Part shown: one piece after another, positions 27,615-37,497 of the stretch
Layout: the number at the start of each line of letters is the position of its first letter
Numbering within the stretch: position 1 is the stretch's first letter
From: Ruegeria sp. ANG-S4
Lineage (GTDB): Bacteria; Pseudomonadota; Alphaproteobacteria; Rhodobacterales; Rhodobacteraceae
Reading direction: 5' to 3'
DNA length: 64,000 nucleotides
Assembly (NCBI RefSeq): GCF_000814005.1
Contig: NZ_JWLK01000002.1
Location: 496,001-560,000 of the forward strand
Position numbers and translations under genes: made by a program
The notes under the pieces: generated by a model
Told to the model about the DNA's origin: nothing
The model's input: the letters and a program-made list of their open reading frames with translations, nothing else
Database searches by the model: none

Positions 27615-29611
27615 TGGATAGTGACGACCAACTGCGGCAGTTGGCGCAGGAGTGCGGAATCCATCTTGGCTATCACGGCTGGGACGGAACGCACCAGACC
27701 TGCGCCCCTCCGACGCTGAGAGCATTGCTGAGAGCCTTGGACATCGACGCAAGTACAGACAAGGCGATAGACGAGGCATTGCAATCACGACAAGCTGAGC
27801 GCACAGGGCGCATCGTGCCGACCGAGCAAGTCGTATCCGCCGGTGAGACCTTTGAGTTCGCACTGCCGCAATCCTGCGAGTGGCAGGTCCTTGATGAGGC
27901 GGGCCGGGAAATTCAGGCAGGCCGGGGCGACACCTGCCTTTCACTTCAACCGCTGCCGGTTGGGTATTTCACGTTGGTTGCCCGTGGTGCAGACCGCTGT
28001 GATGAAACACTCCTTCTCAGCCGCCCAGCGCACGCCCCGACCATCGCGGACCTGACCGAGCGAGACAAAGGATGGGGTGTATCCGGCGCGCTTTACGCGT
28101 TGAATTCTTCAAAAAATGGCGGGGTGGGAAACTATTTGGACCTCGGTAAAACGATGTCATCCCTTGGACAAAACGGGGCCATGTATTTCGGGATCAATCC
28201 CATACACGCGCTGGGATGGGCCGCAAATGATACCAAAAGCCCTTATTCACCCAGTCATCGCGGTTTCCTGAACATCGACCATATTGCCGTGGATTCAAGG
28301 CTCGCGCCAGCGCCCGATGACGCCCGCATCGACTACACGGCTTTTCGCACCAAACACCGAGCCGCGCTTGAAGCGGAACATAGGCGATTTCAAAACGACG
28401 CGACACCGCACGAGCGAGATGACTTTCAAGCGTTTTGCCGAGCCGAAGGTCAGGAGCTTGCCCAATTTGCCATGTTCGAGAGCATCAGCGAAACGCACGG
28501 CGGTGACTTTCGAAACTGGCCCGCGCGTCTGCGCCAGCCCGACCGGACAAAGGCTGCACCCAGAGACGTTTTTCACGCATGGCTGCAATGGAAAGCAAAC
28601 CGACAGATCGAAGCGGCGCAATCTGCGGCGCTTGAGTCCGGAATGGCCCTTGGCCTCTATCTCGACCTCGCGGTTGGTGCGCGACCCGGCGGGGCCGAAG
28701 TTTGGATGCACCAGGACCTGATTGCACACGGTGTATCGGTTGGCGCACCGCCTGATCAGCTGAGCCCTGCGGGTCAATCTTGGACTTTGGCCGCGTACGC
28801 GCCCAACAAGCTGTCCAGGAACCGCTATGAACCTTTGCGTGCGCTGCTCGGGAAACTCATGAAACAAGCCGGGATTGTCCGGATTGATCACGTCCTGGGA
28901 TTGATGCGCAGCTTCTGGGTGCCCGAGGATGGCAGCCCGGGTGGCTATATCTCACAACCGTTCGAGGCCTTGCTTGCCGTTGTGGCCATCGAGGCCGCGC
29001 GCAACCGCTGCTGCGTCGTAGGTGAGGACTTAGGGCTGGTTCCAGCAGGGTTTCGTGAACGATTGAACGCGTCCGGCCTGTACAGCTATGCGGTCTGGCA
29101 GTTTGAAGGGACGGGCGATGGCGAATTGCGATCCGCGCGACAGCTGCGTCCCTTTACGATGGCTTGCTTTGGCACCCACGATACCCCGACGATCAGGGGA
29201 TTCTGGCGCGGGCGCGATATCGAATGGTGGCGCTCTATCGGCTGGCTGTCGCCGGATGCCGCAATAGGAATGCACGGCGCGCGGGCAAGACAACGCAACG
29301 CGCTTCGCAAACACTGTGCCATTCCTCCAAGCGCCACTTTGAGCGATATCATGGGCGCGATTCATGGGGAACTGGCCAGAAGCCCCGCAAAGCTGGTCAC
29401 GGTGCAGTTGGATGATATCTTTGGCCAAGAACAGGCTCAGAACCTGCCCGGCACTATTGACGAGCATCCGAATTGGCGACGTCGGGCGTCCGTGGCAGTC
29501 GATGAAATTGCCGCTCTGCAGGAAGTGAAAGAGCTGCGCAATGCGATGGAACCGGCGCGCCGAACCCGGGCCACCGTTCAAAACAAGGAAACCGATCCAT
29601 GTCTTTCGTGA
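27611..29611 (+). CDS. malQ: 4-alpha-glucanotransferase
   Basis: A 666-residue GH77 amylomaltase that rearranges short malto-oligosaccharides released by GlgX. SPYSPSHRGFLNIDHIAVD (the 250s-type loop), VRIDHVLGLMRSFWVPED with nucleophile D426, VVGEDLGLVP (acid/base Glu) and FGTHDTPTIRGFW are present. The N-terminal extension of about 150 residues is usual for proteobacterial MalQ. The start overlaps glgX (ATGA), and the end overlaps pgm by 13 nt. Confidence 0.92.
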   Translation: MMDSDDQLRQLAQECGIHLGYHGWDGTHQTCAPPTLRALLRALDIDASTDKAIDEALQSRQAERTGRIVPTEQVVSAGETFEFALPQSCEWQVLDEAGREIQAGRGDTCLSLQPLPVGYFTLVARGADRCDETLLLSRPAHAPTIADLTERDKGWGVSGALYALNSSKNGGVGNYLDLGKTMSSLGQNGAMYFGINPIHALGWAANDTKSPYSPSHRGFLNIDHIAVDSRLAPAPDDARIDYTAFRTKHRAALEAEHRRFQNDATPHERDDFQAFCRAEGQELAQFAMFESISETHGGDFRNWPARLRQPDRTKAAPRDVFHAWLQWKANRQIEAAQSAALESGMALGLYLDLAVGARPGGAEVWMHQDLIAHGVSVGAPPDQLSPAGQSWTLAAYAPNKLSRNRYEPLRALLGKLMKQAGIVRIDHVLGLMRSFWVPEDGSPGGYISQPFEALLAVVAIEAARNRCCVVGEDLGLVPAGFRERLNASGLYSYAVWQFEGTGDGELRSARQLRPFTMACFGTHDTPTIRGFWRGRDIEWWRSIGWLSPDAAIGMHGARARQRNALRKHCAIPPSATLSDIMGAIHGELARSPAKLVTVQLDDIFGQEQAQNLPGTIDEHPNWRRRASVAVDEIAALQEVKELRNAMEPARRTRATVQNKETDPCLS

Positions 29612-31230
29612 CGCATAACTGCACACCTTTTTCGGGACAAAAGCCCGGGACTTCCGGACTGCGGAAGAAGACACGCGTCTTCATGGAACCCGGCTATCTT
29701 GAATGCTTCGTGCAGTCGATTTTCAACGCAATCGGCGGTGGCCAAGGCAAGGTATTCGTCATTGGCGGTGATGGTCGGTTTTTTAATGCCGAGGCCATCC
29801 AGACTATTTTGCGCATGGCCGCAGCAAACGGAGCGGCGCGCGCGATCGTCGGGCAGAATGGTTTGCTGTCCACACCTGCCGCGTCCAATCTGATCCGCAA
29901 GCGCGGTGCCGATGGTGGCTTCATCCTGTCAGCCAGCCACAACCCAGGTGGCGTCGACGCGGATTTCGGTCTGAAATTCAACGGTGGCAATGGCGGCCCC
30001 GCATCTGAGAGCCTGACCGAAGCGTTCTACCAGCACTCTCAGCGTATTGCTGAATACATCACGCTGGAGTCGGACCCGCTTGATCTTGGGCAAATCGGTG
30101 TCACCAAACTCGAAGACATGCAGGTCGAGATCGTCGATCCCGTGACCGACTATGCGGAACTGATGCGTGAGATATTTGACTTTGATCAGATCAAAGCCCT
30201 GATTTCCGAGGGCTTCACGCTTCGGTTTGATGCCATGCATGCGGTAACCGGGCCTTATGCCACTGCCATTCTAGAAGACGAGCTAGGTGCGCCCAAGGGA
30301 TCCGTCCTGAACGCAATACCATCGGTCGATTTTGGAAAGGGTCACCCAGACCCCAACCCGATTTGGGCCAAGCCGCTGGTCGATCTGGTTATGTCGCCCG
30401 ACGGACCGGACTTTGCAGCGGCTTCAGACGGGGATGGCGACCGGAACATGATCCTGGGCAAAGGCATCTACGTCACGCCTTCCGACAGCCTGGCGGTTCT
30501 GGCCGCTAACGCGCATCTTGCGCCAGGTTACAGCGCTGGTCTGGCCGGGGTGGCACGTTCGATGCCTACCAGCGCAGCCGTGGACCGGGTTGCATCAGAT
30601 TTGGGCATCGACTGTTTTGAAACCCCAACGGGATGGAAGTTCTTTGGCAATCTGCTCGATGCCGGACGCATCACGCTGTGCGGCGAGGAAAGCGCCGGTA
30701 CGGGGTCCGACCATGTGAGAGAGAAAGATGGCCTTTGGGCAGTTCTTTTGTGGTTGAACATATTGGCCAAGCGTCGAACTTCGGTCCGTGAGATCATGCG
30801 AGATCACTGGCAGACCTATGGTCGCAACTATTACTCACGTCATGACTATGAGGCCGTGGACAGTCGCAAAGCCGACCAAATGATGACCGACCTGACCGCC
30901 AGATTGCCAAAGCTACCCGGTAGCGCGGCGGGCAATCTGATTGTCGCGGCGGCAGATCAGTTCTCGTACAAGGACCCGGTCGATGGCTCGGTAAGCAAGA
31001 ACCAAGGCGTTTGTGTAATTTTTGAAAACGGCAGTCGCGGCGTGATCCGGCTGTCTGGCACAGGAACCGACAACGCCACAATCCGTGTTTATCTGGAGCA
31101 GTTCACGCCACAAGGCGGTCAAATGGACCTTGATACCCAAACCGCCTTGCGCGAGGTCGCGGACGCTATGGCCGAGATTTCCAGATTGCCGGAGACCTGC
31201 GGGCGAATTTCGCCCGATATCATGACCTGA
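29599..31230 (+). CDS. pgm: Phosphoglucomutase (alpha-D-glucose phosphate-specific)
   Basis: A 543-residue phosphoglucomutase interconverting glucose 1- and 6-phosphate, linking glycogen to central metabolism. The phosphoserine loop SASHNPGG holds S113; SDGDGDRNM is the metal-binding loop; GEESAGTGSDHVREKDG the sugar-binding loop; RLSGTGTDNATIR the phosphate-binding domain. AAGGAA precedes the ATG inside the end of malQ. It closes the glg cluster. The following 199 bp hold no gene I can support. Confidence 0.95.
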   Translation: MSFVTHNCTPFSGQKPGTSGLRKKTRVFMEPGYLECFVQSIFNAIGGGQGKVFVIGGDGRFFNAEAIQTILRMAAANGAARAIVGQNGLLSTPAASNLIRKRGADGGFILSASHNPGGVDADFGLKFNGGNGGPASESLTEAFYQHSQRIAEYITLESDPLDLGQIGVTKLEDMQVEIVDPVTDYAELMREIFDFDQIKALISEGFTLRFDAMHAVTGPYATAILEDELGAPKGSVLNAIPSVDFGKGHPDPNPIWAKPLVDLVMSPDGPDFAAASDGDGDRNMILGKGIYVTPSDSLAVLAANAHLAPGYSAGLAGVARSMPTSAAVDRVASDLGIDCFETPTGWKFFGNLLDAGRITLCGEESAGTGSDHVREKDGLWAVLLWLNILAKRRTSVREIMRDHWQTYGRNYYSRHDYEAVDSRKADQMMTDLTARLPKLPGSAAGNLIVAAADQFSYKDPVDGSVSKNQGVCVIFENGSRGVIRLSGTGTDNATIRVYLEQFTPQGGQMDLDTQTALREVADAMAEISRLPETCGRISPDIMT

Positions 31231-31429
31231 TCGACCCTTGCAGCGAGTGGACTTATGGATTGAGGTCTTGATGCTTTGACAACCTGACACAAGGCCGGGA
31301 GGCTGGGTATGACAGATCAAGTGGCAGAGTTCGGCGACTTTTGTTGATCGAAATTGCGCTAATCGGCAATTGCGCAGAATGCGTTTGTTTGGCGCTTTGT
31401 ACGCTCGCAAGGCACAAAGTGGCCTCTCC

Positions 31430-32746
31430 TCACTCCACCGGACCAGCGGGTCGCTCAACACCGAGGGCATCCAGAATATCACCCGTGACCGCAAGAACAG
31501 CATATTCCGCGCGGCGCGCCTGCGCCTCAAGCTGAATTACCCGCACTTGCGCTGTGTTGAGCTCGCGCAGCGCGTCGAGAATTTGCAGAAGATTGGTTCG
31601 GCCGATGTCGAATTGTCCCCGTGCGGCGTCCAGGGCATCTGAGTTAATTGCAGCCGCGCGACGCGCGAAAGCAAGTCGTTGCTGGACCGAGGTTGTTTCT
31701 TCAATCGCCTGTGTAAGGTTGCGCAACAACTCTCGCCGCAGGGCTTCCTCGTTGGCTTTGCTTTGTTGCAGATTGGCGCGCGCGGTCCGGACATCGGCGC
31801 GGGCTGATCCACCCTGATAAATCGGAATGTCGACACCCAATCGGGCCTGCGCCCCGTCGTCGATAGACCCCCGGTCAAAATCTGTCTCCAGAATTGCCGA
31901 AAGTGTCGGGCGCGTTGCCCGTTCGGCCACGACAACTTCTTGCCTGCGAAACTCGCTTGCGGCGCGTTGGCTGCGAAGTTGCGGACTGCGCGCAACCATT
32001 TCCTGTGCGGACGCCTGAACCAGATTTGGCGCGGGTGGAATCGTCGGAACCAGACCCGGAGGGGACCCGAACACTTCGATCCATGTTGCAGTCGCAAGAG
32101 CAACCTCTGTTTGCGCCTGCGCCAGCTCTGTCTCGGCATTCGATTGCCGTCCCTCACCGGCCAGCAGGTCTGCGACAGACCCGGCACCTGCATCGAAGCG
32201 CTCTCTCAGGTCGTCGACCAAATCACCCGTTCGTTGCAGATTTTCTTGTGCCTGAGTTTCGAGTCTGCGGTTGCGCTCAAGATCAATGATTGTTTCGACG
32301 GCCTCGAAACTCAAAGCGTTTAGCACGGACAGTTCATCAAGCCACTTTTGCTGCGCTTCGATCCGGCGCAATCCGACCCGGCTTGCTACCTTGCCGCCGT
32401 CATAGATGATCTGGCTCAGCCGAAGGATTGGGATTGTATCGCCGTCATCTGTCACCGAGGTTTCCGCGTTCAGTTGTGGTCGAAGCCTGCCCTGTTCGGA
32501 TGTGATACGCGCCTGAGACGCAGCGATACCGGCCAGACCGGCCCGCGCGGACGGAGATGCGACAACGCTGGACCGCACAAGTTTCGCAAACTCCGTATCT
32601 GAAATATCTCCTGTAAGGTTTCCCGCTTCGAATTTGCCAACCTCGTGGTCTGGCATTTCCGCGACAAACGACTTGGTGTCCTGCATACCCTCGCTGCAAC
32701 CTGTCACAAAAACGATCGCGATCAGATATGGCACCCAAAATCTCAC
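31430..32746 (-). CDS. TolC-family outer-membrane efflux lipoprotein
   Basis: A 438-residue TolC-like protein. The N-terminus is a lipoprotein signal with lipobox VTGC (C17). Two repeats of the long-coiled-coil TolC domain follow (about 45-220 and 235-420), with YDGGKVASRVGLRRIEAQQ and YQGGSARADVRTARANLQQ as the repeated strand-helix corners. This outer-membrane channel would work with an ABC or RND pump and a periplasmic adaptor, but none is encoded nearby. The YDGGK form resembles TolC proteins of type I secretion (LapE/AggA-like). It is divergent from a TetR gene 257 bp away. Confidence 0.85.
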   Translation of the reverse strand: MRFWVPYLIAIVFVTGCSEGMQDTKSFVAEMPDHEVGKFEAGNLTGDISDTEFAKLVRSSVVASPSARAGLAGIAASQARITSEQGRLRPQLNAETSVTDDGDTIPILRLSQIIYDGGKVASRVGLRRIEAQQKWLDELSVLNALSFEAVETIIDLERNRRLETQAQENLQRTGDLVDDLRERFDAGAGSVADLLAGEGRQSNAETELAQAQTEVALATATWIEVFGSPPGLVPTIPPAPNLVQASAQEMVARSPQLRSQRAASEFRRQEVVVAERATRPTLSAILETDFDRGSIDDGAQARLGVDIPIYQGGSARADVRTARANLQQSKANEEALRRELLRNLTQAIEETTSVQQRLAFARRAAAINSDALDAARGQFDIGRTNLLQILDALRELNTAQVRVIQLEAQARRAEYAVLAVTGDILDALGVERPAGPVE

Positions 32747-32888
32747 GGCGTCAGAACTCCTGATTTCAATCCAACGCCTACCAGCCGTTCCATGGTTTCC
32801 AGATCAAGACCGGCGCAGGCAGCAACTGCGCTACAGTGTTAGACCGAGGTCGATAAGAATTCGTTTACGTAGAATTTCTGCAATCCCT

Positions 32889-32908
32889 TTTCGGCTTACC
32901 TACCGAAA
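32889..32908. promoter_or_regulatory. Inverted repeat between tolC-like and tetR-like genes
   Basis: TTTCGG (32889-32894) and CCGAAA (32903-32908) form an inverted repeat with an 8-bp centre in the shared intergenic region. It could be the TetR operator. Weak: 6-bp arms, no second copy seen. Confidence 0.3.
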
Positions 32909-33003
32909 TTGGGGCCCCAGCGTCGTTTGGCTGTCCACATTGACAGAAAATTTCCCTTTCTCTATCCGTCGCGCGTTCAAGCTCGAAAGTTTGAGGAAAA
33001 ACA

Positions 33004-33594
33004 ATGGGGCGACCGTCAGTCCAAGATCAACGCAGGCAAGAGGTCCTGGATGCCTTCATGACTTGCGTCGCGACTTATGGTGTTGAAGGCGCGACACTTG
33101 AGAAGATAGCCGCCGAGGCGGGGCTGAAACGCCCGCTTATTCGACACCACCTTGGCAATCGCGAAGCCATGGTATTGGCGCTTGGCAATCACATTGCAGA
33201 AACGCTCAACCAGCAAAGTGCTCTTCTTCGCGAGTCGCTAGGAAACCCGCCGAGCACCCGAGCGCTTATCGAAGTGCTGTTCAGCACCGATCACGCATCA
33301 GATCCCCGAACAAACATTTGCTATCAGTCGCTTTCGAATTCAGTCGCACTGTATCCCGACCTTCGGCAACCGCTGTTGAGTGCGATGGAAACGCTGTATC
33401 AGGTGGCGGTTGACATCGTGCGGGCCGGGCATCCGACGGCGGATGCAAAAATTTGCGAGACCGTGGCACATGGCATCATAAATCTTTACGTCACCACGGA
33501 CGCCTTCGTACCTCTGAACCCGCCGGAGTCCTGGGCCAGCAATTCCTTTCTTGCAGCCATCAGGCTGGCAGAAACGCTCGGGGCGGAGAGCTGA
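33004..33594 (+). CDS. TetR-family regulator
   Basis: A 196-residue TetR repressor. The N-terminal HTH is at about 10-55: RQEVLDAFMTCVATYGVEG, then LEKIAAEAGLKRPLIRHHLG. The rest is an all-helical ligand-binding and dimer domain. It is divergent from the TolC-like gene, so it probably represses that efflux gene; the ligand is unknown. Confidence 0.88.
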   Translation: MGRPSVQDQRRQEVLDAFMTCVATYGVEGATLEKIAAEAGLKRPLIRHHLGNREAMVLALGNHIAETLNQQSALLRESLGNPPSTRALIEVLFSTDHASDPRTNICYQSLSNSVALYPDLRQPLLSAMETLYQVAVDIVRAGHPTADAKICETVAHGIINLYVTTDAFVPLNPPESWASNSFLAAIRLAETLGAES

Positions 33595-33631
33595 TCGCGA
33601 GTTAACCTGCCGCAAGCTCGTTGACCGAGCT

Positions 33632-34870
33632 TCAAAAGCGGTCCGGACTAAACGGGCTGAGATCAATATTGGTCGCTCTACCCGCAAACTCCCCGGCCAC
33701 CAACCGGGCTGTGGTCGCTGCCAATGTCAGGCCCAACTGCCCGTGCCCGGTCGCGAAGGTAACGTTGGGCAGGCGTTTGCTGCGGCCAATGATGGGCCGT
33801 GTATCCGGCGTCAACGGGCGCCGCCCCATGCGTCGCTCGGCTCGGTCCGTACGCAGGCCCGGCAAGACACGACGCGCATGGTCCACCAAAATATCAGCTC
33901 TTTTCCAGTTGGGTTTTGCATCCGAACTGGCAAACTCGATCGTGCCCGCGACGGCCAACGCATCCTCGTACGGCGTCATCCCGAAACCGCCCTTTGCGTA
34001 AAACACAGTGTGGCCAAGATCGACGTTGCAGTCGCGCAACGCGGTTGAATACCCGATCACACCTTCGATCTTCAACGGCACACCTAATCTGTCAGATAGG
34101 CGGCGCGAGTGGATTCCGGCAGCAATGACAAACTCATCCGCCTCGCAGACGCGACCGTCAGACAGGCGCACGGTTGAGATCATCTGACCCTTGCGGTCGA
34201 ATTCAACCGCGGCACCCGACACAACCTGCCCGCCGCGATTGCGAAAGGCGTTGTGCAATTCGCTGACCAAAAGCACCGGATCGGTCACGAAACTCCAGTC
34301 ACGCAGCAAAGCTGCCGAATGAAAGTCCGACGCAATCGCGGGATCGATTTCATGTGCTTCTGCGCCAGTGACATCCTCGATCCGACAGCCAAGGTCACGG
34401 GCCAGATCAAGCGCTGCGGCCATCAAAGCGCGATCCTGAGCGTCTTCGAACAGTTTGATAACAGGCCGTTCGACCAACAGTTCGGGCCGCCCGATATCTG
34501 CGATCTGTGCCTTGAAATCCTCGGTCGCTGCAAAGGTCAGGCGGGCAAGGTCTTCGGCAATCGCGCGCATTCTCGATTGACGCGCGTTCGCGGCAAACCG
34601 CAAAAACCACGGCAGAACACGCAAAGCGGATGCCGGGCGAAGTGTCAAAGGGGCCTGGGGCCGCAAAAGCCAACCGGGCACTTTCATCAACATCCCCGGT
34701 TGGGACAGGGGCACAATTTCGCCAACCGCGATGCAACCGCAAGAGGCCCAGCTGGCCCCCTCGCCGATCGGACCGGGTTCAATTACGGTCACCTCATGCC
34801 CATCGGCCTGCAACGCCAACGCGCAGGAGATGCCAACAACGCCGCCCCCAACTACCGCAATGCTAGCCAT
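33632..34870 (-). CDS. DadA-type FAD-dependent amino acid oxidoreductase
   Basis: A 412-residue DAO-superfamily flavoprotein. The Rossmann fingerprint is VVGGGVVGISCALAL (G8-x-G10-xx-G13), and the C-terminus GHGQLGLTLAATTARLVA is the DadA-type FAD-closing motif. Such enzymes oxidise D-amino acids or secondary/cyclic amines (D-proline, D-hydroxyproline) and feed electrons to quinone. It is the last gene of a four-gene minus-strand operon and begins 12 bp after the Ldh2-type gene. Context suggests the substrate is an amino acid produced by N-demethylation. Confidence 0.85.
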   Translation of the reverse strand: MASIAVVGGGVVGISCALALQADGHEVTVIEPGPIGEGASWASCGCIAVGEIVPLSQPGMLMKVPGWLLRPQAPLTLRPASALRVLPWFLRFAANARQSRMRAIAEDLARLTFAATEDFKAQIADIGRPELLVERPVIKLFEDAQDRALMAAALDLARDLGCRIEDVTGAEAHEIDPAIASDFHSAALLRDWSFVTDPVLLVSELHNAFRNRGGQVVSGAAVEFDRKGQMISTVRLSDGRVCEADEFVIAAGIHSRRLSDRLGVPLKIEGVIGYSTALRDCNVDLGHTVFYAKGGFGMTPYEDALAVAGTIEFASSDAKPNWKRADILVDHARRVLPGLRTDRAERRMGRRPLTPDTRPIIGRSKRLPNVTFATGHGQLGLTLAATTARLVAGEFAGRATNIDLSPFSPDRF

Positions 34871-34882
34871 TTGTGCCGCCCG

Positions 34883-35896
34883 TCATTGCAAACCGCGCAG
34901 CTGTGCCAGCAGCTCGGCGCTCACCGATACGCCGTTCGCTTCGGATGCGGCGCGGTTTCGCAGGCGACCATCGCCCGGAACGCGCGCATCGCCATTACCC
35001 TCGATTTCCGCACAGATCCGCGCGACATAGTCATCAAAACCGGTGTTTCCGAACCGTTTGGGATCAATGGCGATCAATGTATTGCCGCCCTTGATGTTCA
35101 ATGCCCCGTGAGCTTCGCGATCTGCGTTGTCCACCGACAAGGTTCCGCCAGACAAGGCAGCGCCCATCACTTCGATCAAAAACGCAATCGCTGCGCCCTT
35201 GTGCTCGCCAAAGGGCAACAGGCTGCGTGTTTCAAGAATGGCGTTTGGATCGACACTGGGTTGACCCTCGGTGTCCAGCCCGGCCGGGCGCGGCAGGTCA
35301 TGACCCTCGGCAGCTGCCATCCGAATGTCCATCAACGCCACCATGGATGAGGCCTGATCCCAAACCACCGGCTGTTTACCAACCCTTGGACAGGCAAATG
35401 ACATCGGGTTGGTGCCAAAAACCGGACGCACACCGCCTTGGGGAACCACCATGGACAGGGAATTAACCACCGCGAAAGCGACCAGTCCGGCCTCGGCCAA
35501 AGGTTCGGTGTCGAAACGCAGCCCGGCGAGGTGATGACAGTTGGCGCAAGTGAACGCGGCGATGCCCTGCTCATGGGTCATGGCGACAAGCTCCGCCCGC
35601 GCAGCAGCAGCGGCGATCTGGTAATATCCATTGTCGCCATCTGCGCGCAGAACACCCGGGGCGATCCGCTCAATCGTTGGCGAAGCGGACGGGTTAGCAT
35701 ATCCGGACGTAAAGCTTTGAGCATAAACAGGCAGCATCCTCAGCCCATGGCTGCGCGGTCCGTCGCGTTCGGACTTTGTGACAATGTCAGCAATCAAATC
35801 ACTGCCCGCAGGGTTCATCCCCGCCGTCACAAGGACAGAATTCGCCAGTGCACGAACCTCGTCCAGTGAAAGCGTTTCCGTAGAGTTTTCAGCCAT
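34883..35896 (-). CDS. Ldh2/DpkA-type NAD(P)H oxidoreductase
   Basis: A 337-residue member of the malate/L-lactate dehydrogenase (type II) family, which has no Rossmann fold and includes delta1-piperideine-2-carboxylate / delta1-pyrroline-2-carboxylate reductases. RDGPRSHGLRMLPVYAQ carries the catalytic His, FGTNPMSFACP the nucleotide-binding turn, and LLPFGEHKGAAIAFLIEV the C-terminal Lys segment. Its place beside a DadA-type oxidase fits reduction of a cyclic imino acid, although malate- or lactate-type activity cannot be excluded. Confidence 0.82.
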   Translation of the reverse strand: MAENSTETLSLDEVRALANSVLVTAGMNPAGSDLIADIVTKSERDGPRSHGLRMLPVYAQSFTSGYANPSASPTIERIAPGVLRADGDNGYYQIAAAAARAELVAMTHEQGIAAFTCANCHHLAGLRFDTEPLAEAGLVAFAVVNSLSMVVPQGGVRPVFGTNPMSFACPRVGKQPVVWDQASSMVALMDIRMAAAEGHDLPRPAGLDTEGQPSVDPNAILETRSLLPFGEHKGAAIAFLIEVMGAALSGGTLSVDNADREAHGALNIKGGNTLIAIDPKRFGNTGFDDYVARICAEIEGNGDARVPGDGRLRNRAASEANGVSVSAELLAQLRGLQ

Positions 35897-35961
35897 TTCA
35901 AGTTCCTATGCTTCGAGGATTCAAACGAACGCGGCCGCGGGTTGATCGCAGCCTAAGCAGC

Positions 35962-37482
35962 TTAGGCACTGTATTCCACGCGCTTTTTGGCGACAAATTC
36001 ATCCAGTGCACCGCGCTGATCGTCCGGCATTGGCGGACGAACGTAGTTGTTCAACATGCGCTTTGCCTCTGCGTTGCCCACAACTTCCGCAGTTTTTGAC
36101 CCTTCCGCTTCCCATTGCTCGAAACTGTCGTTGTTCTGCAGATGGTTCATGTGCATCGGGTTCTCGCGCGTATGATCGGTGCCAAGGAAATGGCCACCGG
36201 GGCCGATCTGCGCGATGTCATCCAACAATGCGTCGAGATTTTCATCGGCTAGCCCGCTGAAGAAACGATGGAAGTTCTCAAGCTGTAAACTGTCCTGCAC
36301 CCACTTCGAGTAGCTGACGCCCAGCGCCCCCTCCAGGAACCCTGCCGAGTGCACGATGTAATTCGCTCCACCCAGCAGTACCGGCCACATGGTGTTTGCG
36401 GTGTCGAACGCGGCCTGCATGTCCGGGGTTTTCGAACCGGTCCACATTGTGCAGGTCCGCCAAGGCACATCGTAAAACCGCGCCATCTGCCCCACCAGCA
36501 GGTTCATTAGGCCGGGCTCTGGCGAGCCCATCATCGGCGCGCCCGTTTTCATGGACACACCCATGATCGCGACGCCCAGCACCATTGGTGCACCCCGACG
36601 AATGATCTGGCTATAGGCCATGCCCGCCAACGATTCCGCAATCAAAAGGGCCACGCCCCCTTGCGGGCTGGCTGGGGTGCTGGCCCCGGCCAGAACAAAG
36701 GGCGACAACAGACAGGGCTGGTTGGCGGCGGCGTAAACCCGCAGGCTTTGCAGCATGGTCTCATCCCAGACCAGCGGCGTGTTGCAATTCAGCAGGGCAG
36801 CCATCACGACGTTTTCGTCAACGAAATCCGCGCCAAACACGATACGCGTCATCTCAACACTATCCCGCGCCGCCTGCTCGGATAGCACGGACCCCTTGAT
36901 GGGTTTGTCGGTCAGCGTCAGCGCGGCATGGACAAGCTCAAGATGGCGTTGCGGAACCGGCACGTCCTGCGGTTCCACCGGCAGGATACCGGGCACCATC
37001 ATCGATTGGCTCATCTGGCTGAGTTTGAAGAAGTTCTGAGCGTCCTCCAGCATGGATGGACGGCGCACACCGTCCAAGCCATAGACAAACGGTGCGCCAT
37101 ACGCATTGGCGAACACCGAATGTCGGTTGCCGACCCGCAACGAGCGTTCCGGGTTGCGCGCGGCATAGCCCCATTCCGAAGGCACGGCCGAGATCAGGTC
37201 CATAAGCATCTCTCGGCCAATGCGCACCCGTTCGCCCTGCACATCCGCGCCGTATTTCTTCCAGTCGGCCAAAGCGACCGGGTCGCGGAATTCAATGCCT
37301 GTTGTTTCCAGGATCGTCATCGCCGCATTGTGAATCTTCTCGACCCCTTCAGGGCCAAGCGGATCAATCGGACCAACCTTTCGGTTCAATGTCGAAAGAT
37401 AAACAGGCGGCGGATTGGTCCGCGCCTGAACCCGCGCCGCGCGTCCACCACCCCGGCCTGAGCGTGCTTTGACTTCTGCCAT
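35962..37482 (-). CDS. Trimethylamine methyltransferase (MttB) family, non-pyrrolysine
   Basis: A 506-residue MttB-superfamily protein. LEDAQNFFKLSQMSQSM, FVLAGASTPASPQGGVAL and the end MTPAFDTANT-like barrel segments match the family (here PDMQAAFDTANTMWPVLLGG). The frame has no in-frame amber codon, so it is the non-pyrrolysine type; the characterised examples demethylate glycine betaine or proline betaine onto a corrinoid protein. No corrinoid protein gene lies next to it. GGAGGA is 7 nt before the ATG. It lies 15 bp behind the dimethylglycine-dehydrogenase-like gene, so the two probably act in one N-demethylation path. Confidence 0.85.
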   Translation of the reverse strand: MAEVKARSGRGGGRAARVQARTNPPPVYLSTLNRKVGPIDPLGPEGVEKIHNAAMTILETTGIEFRDPVALADWKKYGADVQGERVRIGREMLMDLISAVPSEWGYAARNPERSLRVGNRHSVFANAYGAPFVYGLDGVRRPSMLEDAQNFFKLSQMSQSMMVPGILPVEPQDVPVPQRHLELVHAALTLTDKPIKGSVLSEQAARDSVEMTRIVFGADFVDENVVMAALLNCNTPLVWDETMLQSLRVYAAANQPCLLSPFVLAGASTPASPQGGVALLIAESLAGMAYSQIIRRGAPMVLGVAIMGVSMKTGAPMMGSPEPGLMNLLVGQMARFYDVPWRTCTMWTGSKTPDMQAAFDTANTMWPVLLGGANYIVHSAGFLEGALGVSYSKWVQDSLQLENFHRFFSGLADENLDALLDDIAQIGPGGHFLGTDHTRENPMHMNHLQNNDSFEQWEAEGSKTAEVVGNAEAKRMLNNYVRPPMPDDQRGALDEFVAKKRVEYSA

Positions 37483-37497
37483 TTCAATTCCTCCGGA

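Noticed and set aside
34253..35350. 365-codon plus-strand open frame across the DadA- and Ldh2-type genes
   Set aside because: Antisense to two conserved enzymes and spanning their junction; low-complexity Arg/Gln/Ala composition and no family.
35962..37482. Pyrrolysine-type TMA methyltransferase
   Set aside because: The frame contains no in-frame amber codon and no pyl genes are nearby, so it is a non-pyrrolysine MttB homologue.
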